Assembly: GCA_905250025.1 (NCBI GenBank)
Contig: CAJNOJ010000144.1
Span: forward strand, 196,454-260,453
DNA from: Adineta ricciae
Taxonomy: Eukaryota; Rotifera; Eurotatoria; Adinetida; Adinetidae
DNA: 64,000 bases
Reading direction: 5' to 3'
The notes below the pieces were generated by a model. That model saw only the letters and a list, made by a program, of their open reading frames with translations. It did no database searches and had not been told where the DNA came from. Both the position numbers and the translations under genes were made by a program. Positions 26,004 through 36,786 of this stretch are shown piece by piece (within the stretch, counting starts at the first letter, position 1; each line of letters starts with the position of its first letter).

Positions 26004-26159
26004 ACTGATAAATAACAAGAAATACAACGTCGACCGATGATAGAAAATGAAGCAGATACAAGCAATTTTTTTAAAGAAAGTTTTCACTAAGTATTAATCC
26101 TAGGTTTCATGTTAACGAATGCGCGTGCCTATGGATAGTATACGAGCGAATAGATAAAC

Positions 26160-26490
26160 TGAAATATCTTTGTGAGACTGATGTGTAACGAGGCCACTAG
26201 GTATTGATACGATTCCATACAGCACAGACCCAGGATGATCGTTCCTGGAAGCAGTATTCCACTTATTTCCGGCGAAAACCCGCAGGATATTCATAGTTTC
26301 CGCGCTGGAAACCACGAGAAAGTACTCGGAATCCTACCGAAGGAACCGGTAACCGTATCCGACTATCGGTTATGGCGGGTTCTTGCTGGTTCCGGATAAA
26401 ACCTTTTAAATCTGATGAAAGGATCTGATCGCCGGAATACTGCTTCCATGAAATCCGCGGAAGGTCCTGGAACTGGTCGGTTCCGGGCCG
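26160..26490. repeat. GC-rich hairpin-bearing sequence ending at an N
   Basis: The block is rich in GGTTCCGG/CCGGAA words. GGAAGCAGTATTCC (26247-26260) recurs inverted as GGAATACTGCTTCC (26433-26446), with further pairing outside (TTTCCGGCGA against TCGCCGG). It stops at the N. The composition matches the block before the N at 46279. Confidence 0.6.
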
Positions 26491-26491
26491 N
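26491..26491. other. Single undetermined base (probable contig join)
   Basis: One N at the end of the GC-rich block. The sequence on the right is ordinary AT-rich DNA. Confidence 0.6.
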
Positions 26492-27177
26492 CATAAGACC
26501 TTTCAATTACAAGTCTACTTACTTAGGCCATTGCACTATACTGGCTTATATAAGAACAAGTTAGATTTCCCTTTTAAGAAGATAATTCGTCTAGGACTTA
26601 TCTCAAATGAAATGAATCTTACCAAAATTCATGACTATATCTGAATATTAATTAATAATTCGTACTTCAGGTGTTTTTCTAACGACGAAACTCAGATTAT
26701 TCTCTATTGAATCAGAAAGATAAATCAACTTTCTTCCTATTCTCATTTAAGAAGAATAATGCGATGTCCTAGTGAAATCTTTGTTTGTTGAGTGAGGAAT
26801 TATTTCAATATGAATTGTTAATAATTTTGATCCTCAGCACGGCTTTGGGGAATAAAATATTGCTTATCTCTATTCCTGATCAATCTAATGAGCGAGTCTT
26901 AGCGATGGCAGCAGATTTTGTTCATGCTTTTGATGAACTGTTATTTTCCATTATCTCTTTACTTATATTAATGGTTCTGTTTTTCAATTGAAAACCTTTC
27001 AGTTCTTTTCATGAGTTACAATGAGAACAGTTGACGGAAAGTCATATGGAACGAACAGGCTAAGAGGTTTCACACAAAAAGATACAATTTAGTACAGGAA
27101 ATGATCGAAGTTTTTAAAAGAAGGTACTGTGGAAAATGCATTTTCAATGATTCGAATGGAAGAGTTTGTCATTTCAG
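26492..27177. other. No gene seen
   Basis: AT-rich. A short open frame (26785-26991, +) reads ALGNKILLISIPDQSNERVL, which has a protein-like look but no family match that I can name. Confidence 0.35.
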
Positions 27178-27605
27178 ACGCGTTTGAACGCATCAATTGC
27201 CGAAAACACACATAAACGCGTCTGGACGCGTTTATATGATGCGCCTGGTCGCGTTTCTTAGGATCTATTGCGTTCAGACGCGCTTATAGGATGCGTCTAG
27301 ACGCGTTTCTTAATTCTATCGCGTTCGGATGCGTTTATAGGATGCGTCTAGGCGCATTTCTTAGTTGTATCGCGTTCGGGCGCGTTTATAGAATGTGTCT
27401 GGCCGCGGTTCTTAGGTTCTACCGCGTTCAGATGCGTGTATAGGATGCGTCTGACCACGTTTGATAATTCTATCGCGTTCGGACGCGTTCATAGGATGCG
27501 TCTGACCACGTTTGATAATTCTATCGCGTTCGGACGCGTTCATAGGATGCGTCTAGACGCGGCACTACACTATGTGAAACACCAAACGCGTCCAAACGCG
27601 TTTTT
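27178..27605. repeat. 51-bp minisatellite of ACGCGTC/GATGCGTC words
   Basis: From about 27230 to 27566 a unit of 51-52 bp repeats about six times; the last two full units (ATAGGATGCGTCTGACCACG...) are identical over 51 bp. Flanking words TAAACGCGTCTGGACGCGTT and CCAAACGCGTCCAAACGCG belong to the same family. 51 bp is a multiple of three and one frame stays open over three units, but nothing suggests a gene. Related words are at 6825-7020. Confidence 0.85.
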
Positions 27606-28584
27606 TCTGCGTTTCAGAGTTACATGGGTTACAGCATGACCATTATGTCTTGATTGGATTTTTTCGCTTCTCACTCTTGGTATTTAGTAGATAGAAGAAG
27701 AAGAATTCTCACATGGAAAAAAACGCAACTATACGAGACATGAATGACAGCAAATCATTATATTGCAGTATGAATTTGTTCCTAAATTTCGTTTGATCCG
27801 GTTTGTATTCTCTTAGAAATAATTTGAATTGAACATCATTCAACCACTGCTCACTAAAAACGCCCTTTTCTTCTTTGACCGGAAGAATCTGATGTCGTAT
27901 TTGAAGCCTTATTTCTCATTAAGTCCGATTTCGGCTCAGTTGTTTCATTCTCGAAAAGTGCTTCGATCATTATAGATCACAATAATTGTTTTAATTCTTG
28001 AACTTAGCTATTCTACATGAGTAAAAAGGATCCAAATGCTGTGGTCAGTATCCCTGACTATTAATACTACAAGCAATGGCATTTTTGCTCCGCCAATAGT
28101 AACTAAGCGATAACCTTCTTATGGAGTGAAGCTTTAGTTCTTGTGTCACTATAAGTGTCAAAATCGAATGAAAGTTGTGGTGACAATGATAGGAAACGTA
28201 AATTAGAAATGACACTTTTATAGTTAGGACATTATATTGTATTTTAGACTTTCGATCATTTAATCCGAACGTTGTATGGAAAAGCGGGTGTTGACGAAGT
28301 TTATAGTGTGAATCTTGAGATTGAAACTCGATTGAAATGGTTCTTAACTTGCAGTGGGTACCCCCAAGAGTTTTATATATACAAATATGTTTGTTTCTAA
28401 ACGATATCGACGACAATTGAAATATATTCTTTTCAACATATATTCGAAACAAATTCGACAAAATGAAGTTGAAAGGATATGGGAAATCAAGTTGTAATAT
28501 TCTCTATATTCTTATTCGTTGTTTCGTGACGTGTTTCCTTTTATTAAAACCTTATTAAAAATTTTTACCATGTCACTATAATCA
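27606..28584. other. No gene seen
   Basis: AT-rich region up to the left edge of the sirtuin-MFS block. The open frame at 28045-28461 (-) shows no domain and has non-coding character. Confidence 0.35.
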
Positions 28585-28970
28585 AGAAGAAGTATTATTT
28601 TCTTTGCCCATTTTTTTCCGACACAAAAATTTAACTTTATGTAAAACCTTGATTCATGTACGTGTGATTTTCATAATTGAAGTCAAAAAGACAAAAGATA
28701 AAAATAAATTGAAAATACTTGAAATTTGATGGAAATTAATCAACTTTATTTGACAAGTGACTCTCATTGAATGCAATCACATTCAACTATAGATTTTGTT
28801 TTATAAAACGATTTATAGAGGGCGTCTATAAACAGTGATATCTTGTTCTTTTCATTTAACTGGTTATTTATTTGTTTACAGGCATCCTTCACTGATTCGT
28901 TTTCATCCTTTGTTTAATATATCATTCAGCATAAGTATCATCACAACAACGCGTTTTTCTATCGCATAAA

Positions 28971-29129
28971 ATGACTAGTAAACGATTAGTAACTATTACC
29001 GGATCAACCGACGCAAAAAGAGGTGACTATTTCATCGTTTTCATATACGAATAGATTCGTGGTCTAACACGTGATGTCAAAATTGAAAAAGCATGAGAAA
29101 TTGCACGTTTAAATAATGATATTGAATTG
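28971..29129 (+). pseudogene. NmrA-like (SDR) N-terminal relic, outer copy
   Basis: MTSKRLVTITGST matches the NAD(P)-binding start of NmrA-like short-chain dehydrogenases (usually TGSTGxQGG). About 20 residues are then missing; the next part reads IRGLTRDVKIEKA, a TGA stop, and EIARLNNDIEL, the following strand and helix of that family. The Gly-rich loop is degraded (STDAKRG). I recognise nothing of the fold further on. Inner copy at 32761. Confidence 0.65.
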
Positions 29130-29647
29130 GTATGAAACTTCGTTCGGTGTCATTTGAGAAAGTTTCGAGTATACACCCAATATGTGAATATTTGATGAAG
29201 GAGAAGTTGGCCAAGCTGACTCAACACCATGATGAGCCAATTAACTGGATAGGAATCGTATCAATATGAAATGTACGCTCCACATAAAGAATACAAATCT
29301 CAACTTGACACTTGCTGTCGAGAATAGACTGTCTGACAGAAGCAAATAGTATATGAAAAATAAGAAGGAGTTTCGTAGTTTTTCACATAAAGTGTAGTGA
29401 TGAGAAAAAACAGAGTGATAAAATTAACACGATGTCTTGTGATAGTAAAGGCAAAACGATTTTTTTTCAAAAAATCAGTGCATATATTGATTATCAAGTG
29501 AAGAGAAGTACATGACGTATCTCGTTTATTTCCGATGTGCAGGCGATTGGTTCGTTTTGTATGATAAGCATCCGAGAAAATTAAAAGCAACATCGTCGCT
29601 CCATCATATTTGCTTTTCTTTATTTACATGATATGTTACAAAAAAAG

Positions 29648-30454
29648 CTATCTGTTTTGACTTTTCAATTCCTCAACTCGGTTAACTAGCGCAGGTAACG
29701 TTGTCGCAGCTGTTCCGCCTAAATATTGATAATTGTTCAACGTTGAAAAATTCGTTCTCTCCAAATTAATATCAATCAGAGTCGCACCATTTCGAGCTGC
29801 TGATTCAGGCAGACCAGCAGCCGGGTAAACCTGAGCGGAAGTTCCTACAATAATCATCACATCACCATGTCCTAAATGTCTTGCTGCCGTTTGCGCACCC
29901 ATCCATTGATCACCTGGCAAACCTTCCGTAAATAAAACACAATCCGGACGTAAAGTCGACCGGCATCCTTCGACTCGACATGTCGGCGATTTTCTTGGAA
30001 GATTTATTTCATCTCCGAAATCATAAATGTGACCATTGGCAACACATCGACTACGTCGAACAGTTCCATGAACTTCGAACACATGATCAGGCTTTGAACC
30101 AGCTCGTTGGTGTAGACCATCGACGTTCTGTGTAATAATCGCCGTCTCCGGACATAATTTTTCTAACTTAACGAGTGCTTTATGACCTTCATTTGGTTGA
30201 GCATCACGTATCGGATTATAAAATTTATCGATATATTGACTCCAAGCAAGACCGGGTGTCCATTTCCAACCAACAGGCGTGCCAAACCATCCGAGTACAA
30301 CAGTTCCGAGAACACCACTCCATAAGCCACTTCCACCTCGAAACGTTCCTATACCAGATTCTGCAGACATACCAGCACCGGTAAAACAAACGATACGATT
30401 TGCATTGGCAACAATTTGTGCACATTTTTCTAACATTTCAGGATCGGTCGACAT
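29648..30454 (-). CDS. Sirtuin (NAD-dependent protein deacylase), outer copy
   Basis: Single exon, 268 residues, about the length of a compact class III (SIRT5/CobB-like) enzyme. Motifs: GAGMSAESGIGTFRG (about 26-40; the usual Pro of GIPxFR is Gly), TQNVDGLH (108-115), catalytic His in EVHGT (His129), GTSAQVYPAAGLP (204-216) and INLERT near the end. Family reaction: removal of acyl groups from lysine using NAD. Zinc site: only Cys137, Cys159 and Cys164; the second Cys is replaced, with His142 nearby (CVANGH). The class III acyl-selectivity pair Tyr-x2-Arg reads Tyr79-x3-Arg83. No signal or targeting peptide is evident. Divergent from the MFS gene at 31058. Confidence 0.9.
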   Translation of the reverse strand: MSTDPEMLEKCAQIVANANRIVCFTGAGMSAESGIGTFRGGSGLWSGVLGTVVLGWFGTPVGWKWTPGLAWSQYIDKFYNPIRDAQPNEGHKALVKLEKLCPETAIITQNVDGLHQRAGSKPDHVFEVHGTVRRSRCVANGHIYDFGDEINLPRKSPTCRVEGCRSTLRPDCVLFTEGLPGDQWMGAQTAARHLGHGDVMIIVGTSAQVYPAAGLPESAARNGATLIDINLERTNFSTLNNYQYLGGTAATTLPALVNRVEELKSQNR

Positions 30455-31057
30455 CGTGACTTTTTCTATAAAAGAAAAAGAAATGACTTAACAGACATTT
30501 TATCTCTTTAATCCGAATCAGTCCATTCGAGAAATTCAACAGTAGATGTCACACATTGCTTGACAGAAAGAAAAACAAATAAGAAGAAGTGAGAAGTCGT
30601 TCTGTTTCACGTTCACGGACTGAATTCACCGAGTGCAAATAGAATCACTGCATAGAACTGTCTAATGACATGTGTTCAATGTCAAATAAAACTAAAACCG
30701 TCGAATGAAATAAATTACGTCATTTTTTTATTGATTGAGAGAATGAAAAGAAAAAAAAGTACTCATAGGTTATACCATCCAGTACAACGCGTAAAAGAGA
30801 GAGAAAAAAACGGTAAGTGTATTTATATTCCCATATAAACTCCATCATCTGGGGTGCATTTACATATGAATGTACACAGACATTTATTCATTCCATAACC
30901 TTGATGACAATAACTCAGAAAAAAAGTTTCGTTGTTTGAAGATGTTTTTATTGTTGATAAATGCGAGACAATAAATCAATGTGATGTACACTTCATTGAA
31001 GTGAGACATCGAAAGGAATATAGAAATCGACAGTTCTTCTCTTCTATTCAGTTTTAG
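30455..31057. promoter_or_regulatory. Shared upstream region of divergent sirtuin and MFS genes, outer copy
   Basis: 603 bp between the two start codons, 604 bp in the other copy and closely alike. The genes read away from each other, so both promoters must lie here or overlap. I see no certain TATA box. A spliced leader or 5' intron for MFS cannot be excluded: TTCAGTTTTAG lies just before its ATG. Confidence 0.4.
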
Positions 31058-32229
31058 ATGTCGAGAATTCCTCCTCCTCGTCGTTATACGCTTCAACCAT
31101 CAGCAAGAAAAGTTTCATCGAGTTCTGAGTACGCAGGTGACGATCCTTGGGTTAACGAATTATTAAATCGTGAAATTGATTTTTCGAAATTAATTCGCCA
31201 ACGACCATCAATTGAAATTGTCAATCCAAGAATTGATCCTATTGCATATGCTCCGATTAGAAGAGAAATACATCATCAATATCGACTAACACCTTCAACT
31301 CAACATAATTCAAATACGTTAAAGGCAAATTCAACATCACGAACATGGATTATTGATCAAACAAATCAACCTAACAAACATTCATCCAAACACAATTCGC
31401 ACAAAAGGAGTTTTGATGAAGAAGAATCACTTGTGAAATATCAAAGAAGACTTATATCTCCTAGACGAAATTCTTCATTTGCACATGGTGACTTTAAGGG
31501 AAAAGATAATGACGACGACGATGATGACGAAAAAAGTGAAAACAAAACTCTATGGAATTTATACAGTAGTAAAGAAAAACGGAATATTTTGATATATATC
31601 ATCGGAATAATGTTATACAAATTTGGCTTAGAAGCATTTAACGGCTCGATCGTTAGTTTGGCAGCAAATCGTTACGATCGTGATGCCATGCAAAGTGGAA
31701 TGTCGGCGAAAACATTTGAAAAGGTCGGATTAATAATTGGACTGAACCAAGCGTGTCAGTGTATTGGATCGATTCTTATCGCTCCATTGATCAAACGTTG
31801 GCCGACGCGAACGGTTTTATCCATATCGATATTTCTATTTTCCATATTCGCCGCATTGTTAATGATCATCGATGGAGCGACAGGCGGAAAAATCAAACCA
31901 AATCCATTTTATCCGGCGCACGAACACGATTACAGCTACTACGGAAACTATCCGACTAATCTCATCATTCCAATTTATTGTTTAACTGGAATTGCATATG
32001 GAATGGTTGAATTAATTCGGCGTATCATCCCCCGGGATATTGTAGGAAGTGATGAAGAAAAATTACAACGAATGGATGCACTTGTTCATGTGTTTTACGA
32101 AGTTGCTGGCGTCAGTGGGGCGTTTGTAACCGGACTCGTTTTAATTCCTAAACTTGGTAACAATTATTCGTTTATCATTACTCCGATCCTTTTTACTCTA
32201 TCCGCGATTGTTTGGTTCTTTATTAATGC
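31058..32229 (+). CDS. MFS transporter, outer copy, cut at an N (N-terminal 390 residues)
   Basis: Same start and frame as the complete copy at 34852: a polar, probably disordered N-terminus of about 165 residues with a run of six or more Asp, then membrane helices from RNILIYIIGIMLYKFG onward, including GLNQACQCIGSILIAPLIKR and GIAYGMVELIRRIIPRDIVG. It stops at FINA where the N at 32230 lies; the sequence after it is unrelated. The matching C-terminal end (52 residues) is found 14 kb away at 46282, and 631 bp of coding sequence between them is absent from this copy. Probably an intact gene cut by the assembly and not a natural truncation. Confidence 0.8.
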
Positions 32230-32383
32230 NAAACTTTGTCCTCCACTAGGGTCACTGAATAGTCACTATCGAACAGCGATGTGAAAGAACGAACCAACCA
32301 ACCAACCAACCAACCAACCAACATCAACTCGTTTTTTTTGTAATACCTGCTCGACGCATAACCCTCCTTTCAGTAGAGGGAAA
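32230..32383. other. N followed by 153-bp spacer with (AACC)n
   Basis: One N, then unique sequence and about seven AACC units at 32292-32323. This spacer joins the cut MFS gene to the start of the inner copy and has no counterpart elsewhere in the window. Confidence 0.6.
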
Positions 32384-32760
32384 AAGAAGTATTATTTTCT
32401 TTGTTCATTTTTCGATACAAAAATTTAATTTAATGTGAAACCTCAATTCATGCACGTGCGACTTTCATACTTGATGTCAAAAAGATCAAAATAAATTGAA
32501 AATACTTGAAATTTTATGGAAAATAATAAATTTTTATTCACAACTGATTCTCATTCAATTCAATTCGATCACATTCAACTATAGATTTTGTTTTATAAAA
32601 CGATTTATAAAGTGCGTCTATAAACAGTGATATCTTCTTTTCGTTTAACTGGTTATTTATTTGTTTACAGACGTCCTTCACTGATTCGTTTTCATTCTTT
32701 GTTTAATATATCATTCAACATAAATATCATCACAATAAAGCGTTTTTTCTATCACATAAA

Positions 32761-32919
32761 ATGACTAGTAAACGATTAGTAACTATTGCCGGATCAACCA
32801 GTGCAAAAAGAGGTGGCTAATTCATCGTTTTCATATACGAATAGATTTGTGGTCTATCACGTGATTTAAAAGTTGAAAAAGCATGAAAAATTGCGCGTTT
32901 AAACAATGATATTGAATTG
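32761..32919 (+). pseudogene. NmrA-like (SDR) N-terminal relic, inner copy
   Basis: MTSKRLVTIAGST, a gap, then CGLSRDLKVEKA, TGA and KIARLNNDIEL. The same in-frame TGA and the same missing segment as in the outer copy show that the gene was already broken before the copies separated. An additional stop lies after AKRGG. Confidence 0.65.
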
Positions 32920-33441
32920 GAATGAAACTTTGTTCGGTGTCATTTGAGAGAGTTTCCAGTACATCCAATATGTGAATATTTAATGAAGGAGGAGTTGGTC
33001 GGGCTGACTCAACACAATGATGAGCCAATTAACTAGGTAGGAATCGTACCAATATGAAATGTATGCTCCACATAAAGAATACAAATCTCAACTTGACACT
33101 TACTGCCGAGAATAGACTGTCTGACAGAAGCAAATAGTATATGGAAAATAAGGGGGAGTTTCGTACCTTTTCACATAAAGTGTAGTGATGAGAAAAAACA
33201 GAATGATATAATTAACACGATGTCTTGTGCCAGTAAAGGCAAACGATTTTTTTAAAAATCAGTGCATATATTGATTATCAAGTGAAGAAAAGTACATGAG
33301 GCATCTCGTTTGCTCCCGATATACAGATGATTAGTTCGTTTTGCATTATAAGCATCCGAGACAATTAAAAACAACATCGTCGCTCCATCATATTTACTTT
33401 TTTTTTCTTTTCTTTATTTACATGATATGTTACAAAAAAAG

Positions 33442-34248
33442 CTATCTGTTTTGACTTTTCAATTCTTCAACCCGATTAACTAACGCAGGTAAAGTTGTCG
33501 CAGCTGTTCCGCCTAAATATTGATAATTGTTCAACGTCGAAAAATTCGTTCTCTCTAAATTAACGTCAATCAGAGTCGCACCATTTCGAGCTGCTGATTC
33601 AGGTAGACCGGCAGCCGGGTAAACCTGAGCGGAAGTTCCTACAATAATCATCACATCACCATGTCCTAATCTTCTTGCTGCCATTTGTGCACCCATCCAT
33701 TGATCACCTGGCAAACCTTCCGTAAATAAAACACAATCTGGACGTAGAGTCGACCGGCATCCTTCGACCCGACATGTCGGCGATTTTCTTGGAAGATTTG
33801 TTTCATCTCCGAAATCATAAATGTGACCATTGGTAACACATCGACTACGTCGAACAGTTCCATGAACTTCAAACACATGATCAGGATTTGAACCGGCTCG
33901 TTGGTGTAGACCATCGACGTTCTGTGTAATAATAGCCGTCTCTGGACATAATTTTTCTAACTTAACGAGTGCTTTATGACCTTCATTTGGTTGAGCATCA
34001 CGTATTGGATTATAAAATTTATCGATATACTGACTCCAGGCAAGACCGGGTGTCCATTTCCAGCCAACAGGTGTGCCAAACCATCCGAGTACAACAGTTC
34101 CGAGAACACCACTCCATAAGCCACTTCCACCTCGAAATGTTCCTATACCAGATTCTGCAGACATACCAGCACCAGTAAAACAAACGATACGATCTGCATT
34201 GGCAACAATTTGTGCACATTTTTCTAACATTTCAGGATCAGTCGACAT
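33442..34248 (-). CDS. Sirtuin (NAD-dependent protein deacylase), inner copy
   Basis: 268 residues, differing from the outer copy at about seven positions (for example N19D, A139T, I150T, H193R, I229V). NAD-binding, catalytic His and Cys137/159/164 positions are the same, as are the missing fourth zinc Cys and the shifted Tyr/Arg pair. All changes avoid the core motifs, which suggests both copies are under constraint. Divergent neighbour of the complete MFS gene. Confidence 0.9.
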   Translation of the reverse strand: MSTDPEMLEKCAQIVANADRIVCFTGAGMSAESGIGTFRGGSGLWSGVLGTVVLGWFGTPVGWKWTPGLAWSQYIDKFYNPIRDAQPNEGHKALVKLEKLCPETAIITQNVDGLHQRAGSNPDHVFEVHGTVRRSRCVTNGHIYDFGDETNLPRKSPTCRVEGCRSTLRPDCVLFTEGLPGDQWMGAQMAARRLGHGDVMIIVGTSAQVYPAAGLPESAARNGATLIDVNLERTNFSTLNNYQYLGGTAATTLPALVNRVEELKSQNR

Positions 34249-34851
34249 TGTGACTTATTCTATAAAAGAAAAAAGAAATGACATAACATAACAGACATTT
34301 TATCTCTTTAATCCGAATCAGTCCATTGGAGAAATTCGACAGTAGATGTCACACATTGCTTGACAGAAAGAAAAAAAAAAAGAAGTGAGAAGTCGTTCTG
34401 TTCCACGTTCACGTACTGAATTCATCGAGTACAAATAAAATCACTACATAGAACTGTCTAATGACATGTGTTCAATGTCAAATAAAACTAAAACCGTCGA
34501 ATGAAATAAATTACATCATTTTTTTATTGATTGAGAGAATGAAAAGAAAAAAAAGTACTTATAGGTTATACCATCCAGTACAACACGTAAAAGAGAGAGA
34601 AAAAAAACGGTAAGTGTATTTATATTCCGATATAAACTTCATCATCTGTGGTGCATTTACATATGAATGTACACAGACATTTATTCATTCTAACCTTGAT
34701 GACAATAACTCAGAAAAAAGTTTCGTTTTTTGAAGATGTTTTTATTGTTGATAAATGCGAGACAATAAATCAATGTAGTGTACACTTCATTGAAGTGAGA
34801 TATCGAAAGGAATATAGAAATTGACAGTTCTTCTCTTCTATTCAGTTTTAG
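34249..34851. promoter_or_regulatory. Shared upstream region of divergent sirtuin and MFS genes, inner copy
   Basis: Counterpart of 30455-31057 with few differences. Both retain the order of blocks, including CATTCATATGTAAATG-like sequence near the centre and the same bases before each ATG. No specific factor site can be named. Confidence 0.4.
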
Positions 34852-36786
34852 ATGTCAAGAATTCCTCCACATCGTCGTTATACCCTTCAACCATCAGCAA
34901 GACAAGTTTCATCGAGTTCTCGGTACGCAGGTGACGATCCTTGGGTTAACGAATTATTAAATCGTGAAATTGATTTTTCGAAATTAATTCGCCAACGACC
35001 ATCAATTGAAATTGTCAATCCAAGAATTAATCATATTGCGTATGCTCCGATCAGAAGAGAAATACATCATCAGTATCGACTAAGACCTTCAACTCAACAT
35101 AATTCAAATTCGTTAAACTCAAATTCAACATCACGAACATGGATTATTGATCAAACAAATCAACCTAACAAGCATTTACCCAAACACAATTCGCACAAAA
35201 GGAGTTTTGATGAAGAAGAATCACTCGTGAGATATCAAAGAAGATTTATACCTTCCAAACGAGATTCTTCATGCGTACATGATGACGACGATGGCGAAAA
35301 CAGTGAAAATAAAACTCTGTGGAATTTATACAGTAGAAAAGAAAAACGGAATATTTTGATATATATCATCGGAATAATGTTATACAAATTTGGTTTAGAA
35401 GCGTTTAACGGTTCGATCGTTAGTTTGGCAGCAAATCGCTACGATCGTGATGCCATGCAAAGTGGAATGTCGGCGAAAACATTTGAAAAGGTCGGGTTAA
35501 TAATTGGACTAAACCAAGCTTGTCAGTGTATTGGATCGATTCTTATCGCTCCGTTGATCAAACGTTGGCCGACGCGAACGGTTTTATCCATATCGATATT
35601 TCTATTTTCCATATTCGCCGCATTGTTAATGATCATCGACGGAGCGACAGGCGGAAAAATCAAACCAAATCCATTTTATCCGATGCACGAACACGATTAT
35701 AGCTACTATGGAAACTATCCGACTAATCTCATCATTCCAATTTATTGTCTAACTGGAATTGCATATGGAATGGTCGAATTAATTCGGCGTATCATCCCCC
35801 GGGATATTGTAGGAAGTGATGAAGAAAAATTACAACGAATGGATGCACTTGTTCATGTGTTTTACGAAGTTGCTGGCGTCAGTGGGGCGTTTGTAACCGG
35901 GCTCGCGTTAATTCCTAAACTTGGTAACAATTATTCTTTTATCATAACTCCAATCCTTTTTACTCTATCCGCGATTGTTTGGTTCTTTATTAATGCACTT
36001 GGAAGCAAAACGAACCTTTCTAACGATGAAATTCCAGGCGGACAAGTTGTTAATGAGAAAACTAATTATCTTAAGGCAATTTTAAAAGGTTTTGTTCTAT
36101 TTGGCGAATCGGTTTATATCGGAGGAAAAATTATTTTCTCTAATCGAAAATATATCTGGTTATTACCATGTTATACTCTGACCTTATACGTTCATCGGTA
36201 CATTGAAAACGGTCTTGCTCCGCAAATAGCAAAAAGATATTTGAATAACAGCGAATGGTCACAAATTATCGTTGGAGGATCGAATTTTGGTGAATTGCTT
36301 GGTGCATTAGCTGTTTTCATCTTCACAAAGAAAATTCATAGTCCAATCGTCTGGTTAAGATTAGATTGTTTATTGTTGTTAATTGCTTGGTATATTCCTT
36401 TTTATAATCCATCGTCAATATCGATAAAACATGCGTGGATCATTGCGGCAACATTCCTTCCGTTTGGTTTTGGTTCGGCAGGTGATGATGTTTCATTAAA
36501 TGCGCATATCCAGTCGGTTTTAAGTAAACCGGAATTGAAAAACCGTGATGTTTCGTCGTTAGGTGCTGTGATGGCATTTCTCTATTCGTCATATATTATT
36601 CTTTATGCGATTTGCAATCCTCTACTCGGAAAATATATCGATTCAGTTTACAACGCAAGACAAACCATTCGACCAGCGTTGATTTTCACAGCTGGAGTAC
36701 AAATTTCGGCTATTTCGTTTGTGATTTTACTTTCGACTTTCATTCCGAGGAAGTCTTGGAAATTAAATCCCCGTTTAGAAGAATAA
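34852..36786 (+). CDS. Major facilitator superfamily transporter
   Basis: Single exon, 644 residues. A hydrophilic N-terminus (about 1-160) precedes about 12 membrane helices split by a central loop near residue 385-400 (SKTNLSNDEIPGG). First half: KFGLEAFNGSIVSLAANRYD, GLNQACQCIGSILIAPLIKR followed by WPTRTVL (the loop 2-3 region), and VELIRRIIPRDIVG with DALVHVFYEVAGVSGAF. Second half: YRYIENGLAPQIAKRY-like loop, FLPFGFGSAGDDVSLNAHIQ, and a basic C-terminus. It is an MFS-type carrier, but the substrate is not evident. From memory it resembles uncharacterised fungal MFS proteins more than animal solute-carrier families; that, with the absence of introns, hints at horizontal origin but is not proof. 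Confidence 0.8.
   Translation: MSRIPPHRRYTLQPSARQVSSSSRYAGDDPWVNELLNREIDFSKLIRQRPSIEIVNPRINHIAYAPIRREIHHQYRLRPSTQHNSNSLNSNSTSRTWIIDQTNQPNKHLPKHNSHKRSFDEEESLVRYQRRFIPSKRDSSCVHDDDDGENSENKTLWNLYSRKEKRNILIYIIGIMLYKFGLEAFNGSIVSLAANRYDRDAMQSGMSAKTFEKVGLIIGLNQACQCIGSILIAPLIKRWPTRTVLSISIFLFSIFAALLMIIDGATGGKIKPNPFYPMHEHDYSYYGNYPTNLIIPIYCLTGIAYGMVELIRRIIPRDIVGSDEEKLQRMDALVHVFYEVAGVSGAFVTGLALIPKLGNNYSFIITPILFTLSAIVWFFINALGSKTNLSNDEIPGGQVVNEKTNYLKAILKGFVLFGESVYIGGKIIFSNRKYIWLLPCYTLTLYVHRYIENGLAPQIAKRYLNNSEWSQIIVGGSNFGELLGALAVFIFTKKIHSPIVWLRLDCLLLLIAWYIPFYNPSSISIKHAWIIAATFLPFGFGSAGDDVSLNAHIQSVLSKPELKNRDVSSLGAVMAFLYSSYIILYAICNPLLGKYIDSVYNARQTIRPALIFTAGVQISAISFVILLSTFIPRKSWKLNPRLEE

Larger units (their letters stand above)
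28585..32229 (+). repeat. Segmental duplication pair 2, outer copy, left part
   Basis: Direct copy of 32384-35996 (NmrA relic, sirtuin, intergenic region and MFS N-terminal part). It begins at AGAAGTATTATTTTCTTTG in both copies and ends at the N at 32230. Confidence 0.9.

Noticed and set aside
27178-27605. Possible CRISPR array because of regular repeats
   Set aside because: Units are directly adjacent with no unique spacers, and the genome is clearly eukaryotic.
27436-27639. Repetitive 67-codon frame in the minisatellite
   Set aside because: Open only because the unit length is divisible by three; no start context or conservation.
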